From: Allorhizobium pseudoryzae
GTDB lineage: Bacteria > Pseudomonadota > Alphaproteobacteria > Rhizobiales > Rhizobiaceae
Length of the DNA stretch: 64,000 bases
Assembly: GCF_011046245.1 (NCBI RefSeq)
Contig: NZ_CP049243.1
Coordinates: 92,790-156,789 of the forward strand
Reading direction: 5' to 3'
The notes under the pieces were generated by a model that saw nothing but the letters and a program-made list of their open reading frames with translations, made no database searches and was not told the DNA's origin. Shown one piece after another: positions 25,776 to 35,185 of this stretch. How positions within the stretch are numbered: the stretch's first letter is position 1; the number at the start of each line of letters is the position of its first letter. Position numbers and translations under genes: made by a program.

Positions 25776-27410
25776 ATGATTGCCTGGAGCCACCACCTGA
25801 TCGTTACGCCGATCTTGATACCGATGGTGACAGCCGCCCTCCTGCTGTTCATCGACGAGCGCAACAGAACAGCCAAGGCAATCGTCAGCCTTGCTGGGGT
25901 CATCCTGCTGCTGGCGAACGCCGTCCTGTTGTTCGCGATCGAGAGCGGTCCGAACGGCTTTGACAATGTCTATCTGCTCGGCAATTGGGCTGCCCCCTTC
26001 GGCATTGTTCTGGTCATCGACGGCCTGTCGGCGATGATGCTGTTGCTGACATCGATCCTCGCGCTTGCAGCATTGGTTTTCTCTCTCGCCAAATGGCATG
26101 CCGTGGGTGCCCATTTCCACAGCCTGTTCCAGCTTCTGCTGGCGGGCGTCAACGGCGCGCTGCTGACCGGCGACCTCTTCAATCTCTTCGTCTTCTTCGA
26201 AGTCATGCTCGCCGCTTCCTATGGCTTGCTGCTGCACGGAACAGGAACGCTGCGCGTCAAGTCTGGACTGCATTACATCGCCGTCAATCTCGTCGCGGCT
26301 CTGTTCTTCCTCATCGGGGTAAGCCTCGTCTATGGCACGGCCGGCACGCTCAACATGGCAGATCTTGCCCTGCGCATGCCGGAGATGGAGCCGGATCGGC
26401 TGATCCTGATGGAGGCGGGTGCAGCCGTGCTTGGGGTGGCTTTTCTCATCAAAGTCGGCATGTGGCCGCTCTGCTTCTGGCTGCCGACAGCTTACAGTGC
26501 CGCCTCCGCGCCGGTCGCCGGCATGTTTGCAATCCTCAGCAAGGTCGGCATCTATGTCATCCTGCGCCTCACCATGCTTCTCTTCGGCGATGGTCCATCG
26601 GCAGGCTTCGGCGCCGAAGTGCTGCTGATCGGCGGAATGGCGACACTCGTGTTCGGGACCATTGGCGTGCTCGCCTCCCAGGCACTTGGTCGGCTTGCCG
26701 GCTATTCAGTCCTCGTCTCCTCCGGCACGCTTCTGATGGTGCTGGGCATCAACGATGGTGTCGTGTCGTCCGGCGCGCTGCTCTATCTCGTCAGCTCCAC
26801 CCTGACCATCAGCGCCTTCTTCATGCTGATCGAGCTGGTGGAGCGAGGACAGGATGCCGGCGCCAACGTCCTTGCCGTCACCATGGAGGCGTATGGTGAC
26901 GGAGAGGAAGCCGATATCGAGGATGGCAACGGCACGACCATGCCGGGCACCATGGCGATCCTCGGCATCTGCTTTGCCGCCTGCGGCATTCTGCTGGCCG
27001 GTCTGCCGCCACTCTCAGGCTTCATCTCCAAATTCGCCATGCTGTCGGCGATGATGGGCACCGGATCGATCGGTCAGACGCCCGATCTCGCCGTCTGGAC
27101 CTTGATTGTGCTTGTCATCTTCTCGGGCATTGCTGCCCTGATCTCGATGACCCGCGCCGGCATCCGCACCTTCTGGGGGTCGATCGAAGGCGCCGTACCG
27201 CGCGTGCTGGTCGTCGAACTCGTGCCGGTCATGATGTTGCTGTCGCTGACACTCGTCCTGACCGTCCAGGCGGGCCCGGCCATGACCTACATGGACACGA
27301 CGATCAGGACGCTCGCCAATCCATCCGCCTATATCGACGCGGTGCGCAACGCCTCGGTGGTCGGTGACCCCCGCGTGTCTGAGGCGCAAGAGGCGGGAGG
27401 TGCGCCATGA
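25776..27410 (+). CDS. mnhD: Mrp/Pha antiporter subunit D (NuoM/N-like)
   Basis: 544 residues, about 14 membrane segments. NuoM-like features include LFNLFVFFEVMLAASYGLLL with the conserved glutamate, FLIKVGMWPLCFWLPTAYS with the conserved lysine, and GLPPLSGFISKFAML. It forms one proton channel of the complex. It starts two bases after subunit C and overlaps subunit E by four bases. Confidence 0.92.
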   Translation: MIAWSHHLIVTPILIPMVTAALLLFIDERNRTAKAIVSLAGVILLLANAVLLFAIESGPNGFDNVYLLGNWAAPFGIVLVIDGLSAMMLLLTSILALAALVFSLAKWHAVGAHFHSLFQLLLAGVNGALLTGDLFNLFVFFEVMLAASYGLLLHGTGTLRVKSGLHYIAVNLVAALFFLIGVSLVYGTAGTLNMADLALRMPEMEPDRLILMEAGAAVLGVAFLIKVGMWPLCFWLPTAYSAASAPVAGMFAILSKVGIYVILRLTMLLFGDGPSAGFGAEVLLIGGMATLVFGTIGVLASQALGRLAGYSVLVSSGTLLMVLGINDGVVSSGALLYLVSSTLTISAFFMLIELVERGQDAGANVLAVTMEAYGDGEEADIEDGNGTTMPGTMAILGICFAACGILLAGLPPLSGFISKFAMLSAMMGTGSIGQTPDLAVWTLIVLVIFSGIAALISMTRAGIRTFWGSIEGAVPRVLVVELVPVMMLLSLTLVLTVQAGPAMTYMDTTIRTLANPSAYIDAVRNASVVGDPRVSEAQEAGGAP

Positions 27411-27883
27411 TCCCCCATCCGCTCCTCAGCTTGTCCTTGCTCGTGATGTGGCTGCTACTGAACGATTTCACACTCGGCCACCTCATCCTCGGATCGGTCG
27501 TCGCGGTCTTCGGCGGGTGGGCCATGGCATCGCTCAGGCCCGACAAGCCGCAGGTGAAGAAGTGGCACCTACTGCCCAAGCTCTTCTGGCGCGTCTTTGT
27601 CGACATCATTCGCTCTAATGCGGCCGTCGCCCTTCTGCTCCTGCGCGGCAAGGGGCAGAAACACACGGCCGGCTTCATCACGGTTCCGCTCGACATCGAA
27701 CATCCGACAGCCCTTGCCATCATGGCGGTCATCCTGACCAGCACGCCGGGCTCGGCCTGGCTTGCCTATGACGCACGCCGCAAGACCGTGCTGATCCACG
27801 TTCTCGACCTCATCGACGAGGAGGAATGGGTGACGAATATCAAGCATCGTTATGAAAGCCTGCTGCTGGAGATCATCGAATGA
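27407..27883 (+). CDS. mnhE: Mrp/Pha antiporter subunit E
   Basis: 158 residues with two to three N-terminal membrane segments and a cytoplasmic C-terminal domain containing TPGSAWLAYDARRKTVLIHV. This is typical for MnhE/PhaE in length and in the FITVPLDIEHPTALAIMAVI block. ATGA overlaps with both neighbours. Confidence 0.9.
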   Translation: MIPHPLLSLSLLVMWLLLNDFTLGHLILGSVVAVFGGWAMASLRPDKPQVKKWHLLPKLFWRVFVDIIRSNAAVALLLLRGKGQKHTAGFITVPLDIEHPTALAIMAVILTSTPGSAWLAYDARRKTVLIHVLDLIDEEEWVTNIKHRYESLLLEIIE

Positions 27884-28161
27884 GCGCCATCATTCTCTTC
27901 ACCGCTGTCTCGATCTCGAAACTGCTCCTGGCCGTTGCGCTGATGATCGCGATCGTGCGCGTTTTCATCGGCCCGCGCGCCCAGGACCGCATCCTCGCCC
28001 TCGACGCGTCTTACGTGATCGCCATGCTCTTGCTTGTCACCTTTGCCATCGGAAGTGGACGGACTGTCTATTTCGAGGCAGCCCTGGTGATCGGCATGCT
28101 CGGCTTCGTGGCAACGGTTGCCCTCGCCAAGTTCCTCATGCGAGGGGAGGTGATTGAATGA
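27880..28161 (+). CDS. mnhF: Mrp/Pha antiporter subunit F
   Basis: 93 residues, three membrane segments, with the family pattern RVFIGPRAQDRILALDA and FVATVALAKFLMRGEVIE. It is coupled to subunits E and G by four-base overlaps. Confidence 0.9.
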   Translation: MSAIILFTAVSISKLLLAVALMIAIVRVFIGPRAQDRILALDASYVIAMLLLVTFAIGSGRTVYFEAALVIGMLGFVATVALAKFLMRGEVIE

Positions 28162-28535
28162 CGATGCCTGTCGCCGATCTCCCGCTGTGGGTGGTGATTG
28201 CAGTCTCCGCCTTCCTGGTCATTGGCTCCGCGCTGACGCTACTCGGCGCAATTGGTCTCTTGCGCCTGCCGACCTTCTACGAGCGCATCCATGCGCCGAC
28301 GCTCGGCACCAGTTGGGGCGTCGGGTCGATCATGCTGGCTTCGATCCTCTATTTCTCGATCGTCGGATCGAGAGCCGTCCTGCACGAGATCCTGATCGGC
28401 ATCTTCGTCACCCTGACAACCCCGATCACCCTCATTCTGCTGGCAAGAGCGGCCCTTCACCGCGATCGCACCGAGGGCAATCCGTCTGTCCCGAAGGACG
28501 TTTCCTCACAGGAAGTGCCCGATACCGAAGCTTGA
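28158..28535 (+). CDS. mnhG: Mrp/Pha antiporter subunit G
   Basis: 125 residues. Three membrane segments with LLGAIGLLRLPTFYERIHAP and TLGTSWGVGSIMLASILYF, the signature of MnhG/PhaG. Last gene of the operon. The hydrophilic tail after residue 105 is poorly conserved in the family. Confidence 0.9.
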   Translation: MTMPVADLPLWVVIAVSAFLVIGSALTLLGAIGLLRLPTFYERIHAPTLGTSWGVGSIMLASILYFSIVGSRAVLHEILIGIFVTLTTPITLILLARAALHRDRTEGNPSVPKDVSSQEVPDTEA

Positions 28536-28671
28536 CCAACCTGGGGGAAACGGGTCTCAGCGATCTTAAGTGCCATCGGTGTTCTTGTCTTGACAAATCT
28601 GCGCATTTCCAAAGTTGGCCCCATTACTACATATGTGCTAATGTGGGTCTGTAACTTTGGGAGTACGTGAG

Positions 28672-28923
28672 ATGAGCCGCTTGACGATCGACATAACGGA
28701 CAAACAGCATCAAAGCCTCAAAGCGCTGGCCGCTCTGCAGGGCAAGACAATCAAGGAATATGCACTTGAGCGCCTGTTTCCCGGCGACGTCGAGGGAGAA
28801 CGGGCCTGGGACGAATTAAAGACGTTGATCAACACGCGCATCAGTGACGGGCTCGCCGGAAAACTGTCGACCAAAACCGTAGGTGAGATCCTAGACGAGG
28901 AGATTGCCGAGGGTCACGCTTGA
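28672..28923 (+). CDS. Ribbon-helix-helix antitoxin (ParD-like)
   Basis: 83 residues from ATG 28672; an upstream GTG is weaker. The N-terminal MSRLTIDITDKQHQSLKALA followed by KTIKEYALERLF is a ribbon-helix-helix DNA-binding fold. The acidic C-terminal tail (GEILDEEIAEGHA) would wrap the toxin. The toxin gene start overlaps its stop (TTGA). The promoter region just upstream contains the palindrome ACATATGT (28629-28636), a plausible autoregulatory site. Confidence 0.8.
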   Translation: MSRLTIDITDKQHQSLKALAALQGKTIKEYALERLFPGDVEGERAWDELKTLINTRISDGLAGKLSTKTVGEILDEEIAEGHA

Positions 28924-29231
28924 CAGCTTACATCCTGACCGCAGCGGCAGAATCCGATCTTCGCTCGGTAATCCGTTACACACGGGCACAATGGAGTGCC
29001 GTCCAAGTACGCCACTACATCTTGGCTTTGGAGCGAGGAATGGAGAACATTGCCGCAGGCAAAGCTCCCTTCAAGGATCTAAGCGTGCTCTATCCGGCGC
29101 TGCGGATGGCGCGCTGCCAGCATCATTACATCTTCTGTCTGCCTCGAGACCATGCGCCCGCTCTTATCGTAGCGATTTTTCACGAACGAATGGATCTCAT
29201 GGGGCGTTTGGCTGTTCGTCTAAACGAGTGA
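28920..29231 (+). CDS. ParE/RelE-family toxin
   Basis: 103 residues with a TTG start that overlaps the antitoxin stop. The RelE/ParE fold is seen in YILTAAAESDLRSVIRYTRA, ALERGMENIAAGK, and the C-terminal HHYIFCL and ALIVAIFHERMDLMGRL. ParE-type toxins poison gyrase and RelE-type toxins cleave mRNA; the conserved arginine near the C-terminus and the ribbon-helix-helix partner favour ParE. Confidence 0.8.
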   Translation: MTAYILTAAAESDLRSVIRYTRAQWSAVQVRHYILALERGMENIAAGKAPFKDLSVLYPALRMARCQHHYIFCLPRDHAPALIVAIFHERMDLMGRLAVRLNE

Positions 29232-29534
29232 TGTCTTCACGACGGGACGATCTCCTGTGCGCGTGCTAGATGAGCGCGCGTTGTCGCGCGATCAAAGAGT
29301 GTCGCCAGTTTTGATCCCTTCAAGAGCACTACGGATGAGCATCACTGAAAGCAGGGCATCCGCCCCAAGGATTCAAGGCTGAGCTCATCATGTCAATAGC
29401 GCGAGGTCACACAGCTTCTAAGGAGCGGAATTGGCCCTTAAACCTGTCCCATGGACGGGATATGGCCACATCTTCGAATTACGGTGGCTCGGAGCGCTGG
29501 TGGCCGGTTGAAATTCTGATCATTTGCTGAAAGT
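29232..29534. other. Non-coding stretch between the toxin-antitoxin pair and the HPP gene
   Basis: No gene is supported here. The only notable string is TTGATCCCTTCAA (29311-29323), which is one base too short for an FNR-type box. Confidence 0.45.
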
Positions 29535-30713
29535 TTGTGCTTTCGATCGATCGGGAATATTCAATTGCAGTTCTTACGTTCATTTGGGCCGGCAGTGGCT
29601 GGCACGGCTCCAATGGAGGCTCTGCGGGCTGGCCTTGGAGCTTTCATCGGGCTTTGGCTGACCGGCTATTTCTTGCTGTCTCCCGGCGTTGATCTCGAAA
29701 ATGGCCTCTACCTTGTCGCACCGCTGGGCGCGAGTGCTGTTCTCCTGTTTGCTGTTCCCAACAGTCCGCTTGCTCAGCCATGGTCTGCAGTCATCGGCAA
29801 TACTGTCGCGGCTCTTGTTGGCGTGGCAATCTCGCTGTTCATTCCCGAGCCGACGTTACGGATCGCCGTTGCCGTCGCTCTTGCGATCTTTGTGACGTTC
29901 ATGCTGCGGGCAGTTCATCCGCCGGCAGGAGCCGTCGCCATGACGGCTGCCATGAGCCCGGAGGCCGTGGAGCGTCTCGGTTTCTGGTTCGCGCTTGCGC
30001 CAATTGCGACGGGCACTGCAAGCCTCGTCCTGATTGCGATCGCCTATGCCAGGCTCACAGGGCGTCGCTATCCATTTCGTCAATTCGACCAGCAGAACAG
30101 GCATGGCACCGCTGATCGGATCGCGGTTGAACGGCTGGGCCTTTCCGAGGCTGAGCTAAGCGACATCCTTCAACGCTATCGACAGTCATTCAATCTCGGC
30201 GTTGAAGATCTGGCACGCCTTATCGGTGCAGCGGAGCTCCAGGCGGCCGCGCACCAGACCGGCACTCCAACTGCGGGCGCCATCATGTCCTCGAACCTGA
30301 TCACGGTGAAGGCAAACACGGATTTGGGCACAGTCGCGGATCTCTTCCGGCGTCATCGTTTTACATCGCTACCCGTGGTCGACGATAGACAGCGGTTTCT
30401 AGGCATTATCTTCCAGATGCACCTCATCAGCCGCGCAAGAGAAGACGCACTTCGTCTTGATCGAGGTCTCATCCCCGCTCTGCGAAGACTGATCGACCCC
30501 GAAAGGGATAAACCAATCCTGGCAATCGACATCATGAGTGTCACGGTCCCTCGGGCTATTGCGAACACGCCGCTCGGAGCCTTGTTGCCTTTGATGGGCG
30601 ATACAGATGTCGATGCCGTACCCATTCTGGAATACGGCAAACTCATCGGTATCGTCACCAGAACCGACCTCATCGCCGCGATGGCCCGCGGGATCGCTCG
30701 AGCAGAAGTTTGA
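29535..30713 (+). CDS. HPP-family membrane protein with tandem CBS domains
   Basis: 392 residues from GTG 29535; a TTG 30 bases later is an alternative. The N-terminal HPP domain (about 20-170) has four to five membrane segments and the family motifs LVAPLGASAVLLFAVP and RAVHPPAGAVAM. The C-terminal half has two CBS domains (IMSSNLITVKANTDLGTVAD and DIMSVTVPRAIANTPLGAL), which usually bind adenine nucleotides. HPP proteins from algae and plants were linked to nitrite transport. Its position beside a nitrate/nitrite-sensing receptor and the denitrification genes makes a nitrite-related role plausible, but unproven. Confidence 0.8.
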   Translation: MCFRSIGNIQLQFLRSFGPAVAGTAPMEALRAGLGAFIGLWLTGYFLLSPGVDLENGLYLVAPLGASAVLLFAVPNSPLAQPWSAVIGNTVAALVGVAISLFIPEPTLRIAVAVALAIFVTFMLRAVHPPAGAVAMTAAMSPEAVERLGFWFALAPIATGTASLVLIAIAYARLTGRRYPFRQFDQQNRHGTADRIAVERLGLSEAELSDILQRYRQSFNLGVEDLARLIGAAELQAAAHQTGTPTAGAIMSSNLITVKANTDLGTVADLFRRHRFTSLPVVDDRQRFLGIIFQMHLISRAREDALRLDRGLIPALRRLIDPERDKPILAIDIMSVTVPRAIANTPLGALLPLMGDTDVDAVPILEYGKLIGIVTRTDLIAAMARGIARAEV

Positions 30714-30802
30714 TGGCATCTGCAAGATAGAGCCCGCGCGGGGAACTACGAACGCCATGAATGTCGGCTGCGCACCGCCGTGTCGTCCATCCCTCCATCG
30801 AC

Positions 30803-32995
30803 TCAGGCCCTCATCCTTCCTGGCACGATGTTGCCGTCGGAAGGTGAGGTCAAACGGAAGCCAAGAAGCAGGCTCTGAAGAGTGGCGCTTTCGCTGGCTA
30901 AGGCTGCGCCAGCAGCGTTCATCTCTTCCACCATGGCCGCGTTCTGTTGTGTCGATTGATCCAGATGGTTCACCGCCACATTGACCTGCGAAAGGCCGAC
31001 CGCCTGTTCCTGGGCTGCAATGGCGATGGCATCCACATGGCTTGCTGCTTCCTGCACCAGCTCGTCAATCTCGGCCAGTCCGGTACCGGTCTCGGAGACC
31101 AGCTCGACCCCCTGGCGAACAGCCAGTTCAGAATTACCGATCAGTCCCGAGATTTCGCGGGCTGCCTGTGCCGAACGTTGTGCCAGCTCCCGGACTTCCT
31201 GCGCAACCACGGCAAACCCCTTGCCGGCCTCGCCGGCGCGGGCTGCCTCGACGCCCGCGTTGAGAGCGAGCAGGTTTGTCTGGAAGGCAATCTGGTCGAT
31301 CACATCGATAATTTGGCTGATCTGGCTCGATGCCTGTTCTATCTTGTCCATCGCCGCCACGGCGTTTCGTACCACTTCACCTGATCGATTTGCCCTTTCG
31401 CGTGCGCGCTTCGTCACGCTGCGGGCCAAATCTGAGCGTCTGGACGTGGCTGTCACATTTGCTGTGATCTGTTCCAGTGCAGCGGCCGTCTCTTCAAGCG
31501 AGGCGGCCTGCTGCTCGGTGCGCTTCGACAGGTCATCCGATGCTGAAGAAACTTCGGATGCTCCACCGGTGACGGTCGTGACCGATTGGCCAACACCAAC
31601 CAGCGCTTGCCGCAACTGCACCACCGAGCGATTGAAGTCATGGCGAAGGTCTTCGAACTGCGGCGCGAAAGCCTGGGTCACCTCGCAAAGAAGGTCGCCA
31701 GCAGCAAGTTTCCTCAAGGCCTGGGCAAGCGTGCCCGTCGCCTTGTTCATACGCGCTTCGGCCTCTGCCTCTGCTGCGATTTGCATGTCAACTCGGTCGC
31801 GTTCGGCCTGTTCGCGCGCACGCTCTGCCTCAAGCTCCAGTTCGCGATTGCGGATCGCAGAGAGCCGGAAGACTTCCACCGCTTTGACCATGTCTCCGAC
31901 TTCGTCCTTCCGGTCGGCAGACTGCCCCGTTGTCTCAAGGTGCCCCTCCGCCAATCTGCGCATTGACAGTACGAGCGCCTTCAGTGGATGGCTGATGGTG
32001 CGTGCCAGGAGCATCGACGAAGCGATGACCAGAACTGCTCCAGCGACACAAAGGAGCAGAACCGTTCCGAGGCGAGTGAATGCGCCTGCGGCGATGGCGC
32101 GAGCCTCGCTGCCGAGGCGTTCAAGGCTTGCCGTTTCCAGAGCCTTCATTGCGTCAATGCGCTGACTAGCGGCTGCAAACCAGCGATCAGCACTCAAATC
32201 ACTGGCCGCTGTTGGACCCATCCCAATCAAGGTCGACCTTGTAGTTTCGATCTCCTGCGACGCTGGAATGGATAGGTGCGAAGCGTAGGCGGATTGCCGT
32301 TCCTTCTGTTGCAGGGCGAGGAAGTTATCGATCAACACATTCTGCGCGCCAGCCATGCGGGCAAAGGGAGCAATGCGCTCGGGGTCGATATCCCCGGACG
32401 TGATGAAACCGTTGCCGGTAGCGCGTTCCTGGCCTGCGATCTCCTTTGCCTGCATGAGCAGGTTATAGGCGATCATTTCGGCCGCGATCCTCGACCCGAC
32501 ACCCTGGAGGGACAGTTCCGAGGCGAGGCCCGAGAGCTCACCGATTAGGCCGCTATAGAAGTCGAAGGACTGTTTTCCGGTGATTGACAGATTGTCGATG
32601 GATCGCCTGGTGTCGGCGAGGCTTTTCAATGTGTCCTGAGCGAAGCTCCAGCGACGGTTGAGCTCTGTGTTTTCGAATTCCGCCAAGGCATCAGCGAGAT
32701 CCGGCAATTTTGCCAGAGCCACATCCGTCGATTGACGCGCTGTCACAAGCGGCTGCTTGTCCGCACTTCCCTTTGATCCGATGTATCCAGCGCTCTGCCC
32801 GCGCTCTCCCTGAAGGACGTGGATCAGCTCGCCCATCGCCGCGATGTTCTCGCTCACTTTGACCACGGTCTGCATCTGCTGGTAGGAACCCCAAGAGCTT
32901 AGAAACTCCATCGAGGCAAGGGTGAGTGCTGCAACCAGGGGGATCATGATCGCAAGCCAGAGGCGTTTGCTGATTGAAAAGTCGGTGATGCGCAT
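30803..32995 (-). CDS. Methyl-accepting chemotaxis protein with a nitrate/nitrite-sensing (NIT) domain
   Basis: 730 residues from ATG 32995 ([13 protein letters not shown]); an ATG 30 bases earlier is possible. Domain order: membrane segment (about 15-35), periplasmic NIT domain with the [12 protein letters not shown] motif (about 60-290), second membrane segment (about 310-335), HAMP (with a second HAMP-like stretch near 410), then a cytoplasmic methyl-accepting domain with the hairpin tip [23 protein letters not shown] domains sense nitrate or nitrite, so this receptor likely steers cells to electron acceptors used by the adjacent respiration island. A dyad lies in its promoter region (33033-33053). 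Confidence 0.88.
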   Translation of the reverse strand: MRITDFSISKRLWLAIMIPLVAALTLASMEFLSSWGSYQQMQTVVKVSENIAAMGELIHVLQGERGQSAGYIGSKGSADKQPLVTARQSTDVALAKLPDLADALAEFENTELNRRWSFAQDTLKSLADTRRSIDNLSITGKQSFDFYSGLIGELSGLASELSLQGVGSRIAAEMIAYNLLMQAKEIAGQERATGNGFITSGDIDPERIAPFARMAGAQNVLIDNFLALQQKERQSAYASHLSIPASQEIETTRSTLIGMGPTAASDLSADRWFAAASQRIDAMKALETASLERLGSEARAIAAGAFTRLGTVLLLCVAGAVLVIASSMLLARTISHPLKALVLSMRRLAEGHLETTGQSADRKDEVGDMVKAVEVFRLSAIRNRELELEAERAREQAERDRVDMQIAAEAEAEARMNKATGTLAQALRKLAAGDLLCEVTQAFAPQFEDLRHDFNRSVVQLRQALVGVGQSVTTVTGGASEVSSASDDLSKRTEQQAASLEETAAALEQITANVTATSRRSDLARSVTKRARERANRSGEVVRNAVAAMDKIEQASSQISQIIDVIDQIAFQTNLLALNAGVEAARAGEAGKGFAVVAQEVRELAQRSAQAAREISGLIGNSELAVRQGVELVSETGTGLAEIDELVQEAASHVDAIAIAAQEQAVGLSQVNVAVNHLDQSTQQNAAMVEEMNAAGAALASESATLQSLLLGFRLTSPSDGNIVPGRMRA

Positions 32996-33032
32996 CTTAC
33001 AGGTTGTCCTGAGCTGGGGCATCATGCCGAAT

Positions 33033-33053
33033 ATCGTAACATCATGATACGAT
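33033..33053. promoter_or_regulatory. Inverted repeat upstream of the chemoreceptor gene
   Basis: ATCGTA (33033-33038) and TACGAT (33048-33053) with a 9-base spacer containing an ATCATGA core, 38 bp before the receptor start. It could be an operator; it is unlike an FNR box. Confidence 0.35.
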
Positions 33054-33487
33054 GTGATTTTAGCGAGAATTGAGGTGATGAGGTAAAAACCCGCCTAACG
33101 CATTCTGGCTCGGTTTGACGAATGCCAAGCGTCGAACAAATAAACCTCAGCGTGCGTCAATCCAACGCAGGTTTGATGGGGATTTGAAGCGCGGACTGCA
33201 CATTTACGCGCAAACTCCAGGCGCAATTGAGCGGATGGCATGACGGGCCGATCATCGCCTGCCGCCTGTATATCGAGGATCAAGTGACAGCAGTCGTTCC
33301 ATGAGATAGGCGACCGTCTCGGGTCCGGCGCAGCCACTGATTACGCATTCATGCATGTCGCAGATGGTGTCACAGGCTCGCTCACGCCGCGATCTAAAAA
33401 CGACTGGAGAATGAAACCTGTCGCGGTCTATACCTCGGTCCGGCTTTCGGTTCTTCCGCATGATCCCTCATCCTCGATAGGTTTGTT
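33054..33487. other. Mostly non-coding stretch between the chemoreceptor and dnrN
   Basis: Apart from one possible small gene (33252-33461, minus strand, listed separately), nothing is supported here. No FNR-type box or hairpin was found. Confidence 0.4.
33252..33461 (-). CDS. Possible small cysteine-containing protein downstream of dnrN
   Basis: 69 residues, not recognised. It starts 26 bp after the dnrN stop on the same strand and has a good ribosome binding site (GAGGG three bases before ATG). A basic N-terminus is followed by CDTICDMHECVISGC, four cysteines in 15 residues, then a helix. Spacing and ribosome binding site suggest co-translation with dnrN; codon use is not strikingly gene-like, so it could be spurious. 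Confidence 0.35.
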   Translation of the reverse strand: MRKNRKPDRGIDRDRFHSPVVFRSRRERACDTICDMHECVISGCAGPETVAYLMERLLSLDPRYTGGRR

Positions 33488-34159
33488 TTAGAGGGTCCCG
33501 CCGGTAAAGCGTGGAAAGAGGACTTCATTTTCCAGATGCATGTGCTGGACCAGATCGTCGGCGAATTTCTTCGCCCCTGCGTAAAGCGCGCGCCATGAAT
33601 TGCATGCGCCGTCCGGCAGATGAAATCCGCCTGTCACGTGCTCGAGTTCTGCCAGATGCCCGGCCTCTACGTCATGTTCGTGGCGCATCTGTTCGATGGG
33701 TCTCGTCAGAGCTTGATGGTCGCCGCGTTCCATGAGCGGGAAGAGCATGAGCTCCTCGCGATGCATGTGGCTGTGGAGGTCGCTTTGGATACGCTCGAGG
33801 AGGTTTGCCAGGCCGATTGGTGCATCGGGGTGATCGCCATGCACCCGTTCGACCTTGGCCGCGAGAGGGATCAGCGAGATGAGTTCCGCGCGGTGGGTGT
33901 CGTGGTAGCGTGTCCTGATATGATTGATCAGATCAACAGTTCCATCCGGTGCTTCTGTCGACGCGGCGTCGACAAGGCCCTGCAATTCGTCCACCAGGGT
34001 TTCCGGCGAGAGTCCTGCGGCTTCGGCCGCGGCCTCGATGCTATCAGAGCCACCGCAGCAGAAGCTGATGCCGTGACGACGGAAAAGTGCGGCTGCACCG
34101 GGCAGGGAGGTCGCGATCTTTCCGACCGTCTGGCTTGCGTTAAGTTCCATCAAGTTCAC
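33488..34159 (-). CDS. dnrN: Iron-sulfur cluster repair di-iron protein (DnrN/ScdA/YtfE)
   Basis: 223 residues. The N-terminal ScdA_N domain has FRRHGISFCCGGSDS. The C-terminal hemerythrin-like four-helix bundle carries the di-iron histidines and glutamates: RYHDTHRAEL, HSHMHREELMLFP, MRHEHDVEAGHL and HMHLENEVLFP. The protein repairs iron-sulfur clusters damaged by NO. A near-palindromic TTG-N8-CAA box 65 bp upstream fits NO-responsive control by NnrR. It is the first gene of a short minus-strand unit. Confidence 0.92.
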   Translation of the reverse strand: MNLMELNASQTVGKIATSLPGAAALFRRHGISFCCGGSDSIEAAAEAAGLSPETLVDELQGLVDAASTEAPDGTVDLINHIRTRYHDTHRAELISLIPLAAKVERVHGDHPDAPIGLANLLERIQSDLHSHMHREELMLFPLMERGDHQALTRPIEQMRHEHDVEAGHLAELEHVTGGFHLPDGACNSWRALYAGAKKFADDLVQHMHLENEVLFPRFTGGTL

Positions 34160-34223
34160 CTTACTTGCGCTTCACCTGTTATCGCTGTGGTGCCGACTAT
34201 GGTGAGGAACGCAGGTCCGGTCG

Positions 34224-34237
34224 TTGCGCTTTCGCAA
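34224..34237. promoter_or_regulatory. NnrR/FNR-type box upstream of dnrN
   Basis: TTGCGCTTTCGCAA, a perfect inverted repeat TTGCG-N4-CGCAA, 65 bp before the dnrN start. The TTGCG half-sites are unlike canonical FNR (TTGAT) and fit an NnrR-type regulator. Confidence 0.75.
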
Positions 34238-34265
34238 ACAAGATGTGCTCGTATCCCCTCGTGCG

Positions 34266-35183
34266 TCAGGGCGCGTTGGCTTTGTTTTTCGCCCGCGATA
34301 CCCAGGCCGCTCCCTCTCGCGCGTGATGAAATCCGTTGGAGAAGTTGGCGGTGGGATAAGTATACCCTATCAAAGCGGCGGCCTCTTCGGGTTCCATGCT
34401 GCCCGACAGCGTTTCCTGGAAGATGACGGCGATGCGCGCCATGTCGCAGTCCTGTGGTGAGAGACGGAAGGCGTTGACCCCGGCTTCCTGCAACTCCTTC
34501 AGTTCGTTGAGCAGGAGTTGGCACGTATGCGACATTGTCTGCACGCCATTGAGCACCAGGAATGATTGGCGATCGAGTGTCTTGATTGACAGGCCGTCCG
34601 GCTCTTCGCCACAGACGAACTGGCAATTGTCCTTGATCCTGCCCTTGGAACGGGCATGGGCGCAGCGAGCCGATATGGCAAGTGGCATACGACCAAATAC
34701 CATGACTTCGAGAGCTACATCCGGCGCGTCAGCGGCGATCCTGGCGATCGAGCTGAAGGGCAGTTCGGGCGCAAGACAGATGCGGTCTGCCCCGCGTTGT
34801 GCCATCAGGCGTGCGGTTGGACCGTTATAGACGTTGACCAAGGGACCGACGAGGTGTCGGCGGCCCTTGATTAGGCCGATTGCGGAGAGATCGTTGACCT
34901 CGATGGGGTGGTCCGATGTCTCGATCAGGTCTTTCACGATACGGCCCTCGCGCTCCAGAGTGACGAGCGCAAGCGACGAAAAGGCCACTGACTTTCCCGC
35001 CCGTTCCAGCCGTTCCACCACGTCCGCGAGGTAGGGTTCGATGAAGTGCTGACGTTTGGAGCACACGGTCTCACCAAGGATGACGCGATCCACCGGCGCT
35101 TCGTCTGCGATCCGCAAATAGAAATCGCGCCACTTTGGGCCGTCCCAGAGATAGTATACGGGCCCCAGTGTCAGTTCAGTCAT
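34266..35183 (-). CDS. ubiV: UbiV, oxygen-independent ubiquinone hydroxylation (peptidase U32 family)
   Basis: 305 residues from ATG 35183, six bases after GGAG; another ATG six bases earlier overlaps the ubiU stop. Four cysteines match the [4Fe-4S] ligands of UbiV: C41 in GETVCSKR, C174, C187 and C191 in SARCAHARSKGRIKDNCQFV plus the next residue. With UbiU it hydroxylates the ubiquinone ring using prephenate as oxygen donor when oxygen is absent. It is last in a ubiT-ubiU-ubiV operon. The denitrifying context makes sense because nitrate and nitrite respiration need ubiquinol. Confidence 0.9.
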   Translation of the reverse strand: MTELTLGPVYYLWDGPKWRDFYLRIADEAPVDRVILGETVCSKRQHFIEPYLADVVERLERAGKSVAFSSLALVTLEREGRIVKDLIETSDHPIEVNDLSAIGLIKGRRHLVGPLVNVYNGPTARLMAQRGADRICLAPELPFSSIARIAADAPDVALEVMVFGRMPLAISARCAHARSKGRIKDNCQFVCGEEPDGLSIKTLDRQSFLVLNGVQTMSHTCQLLLNELKELQEAGVNAFRLSPQDCDMARIAVIFQETLSGSMEPEEAAALIGYTYPTANFSNGFHHAREGAAWVSRAKNKANAP

Positions 35184-35185
35184 GC

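Noticed and set aside
29311..29323. TTGATCCCTTCAA as an FNR-type box upstream of the HPP gene
   Set aside because: Only seven bases separate TTG and CAA instead of eight, and it lies more than 200 bp from the start.
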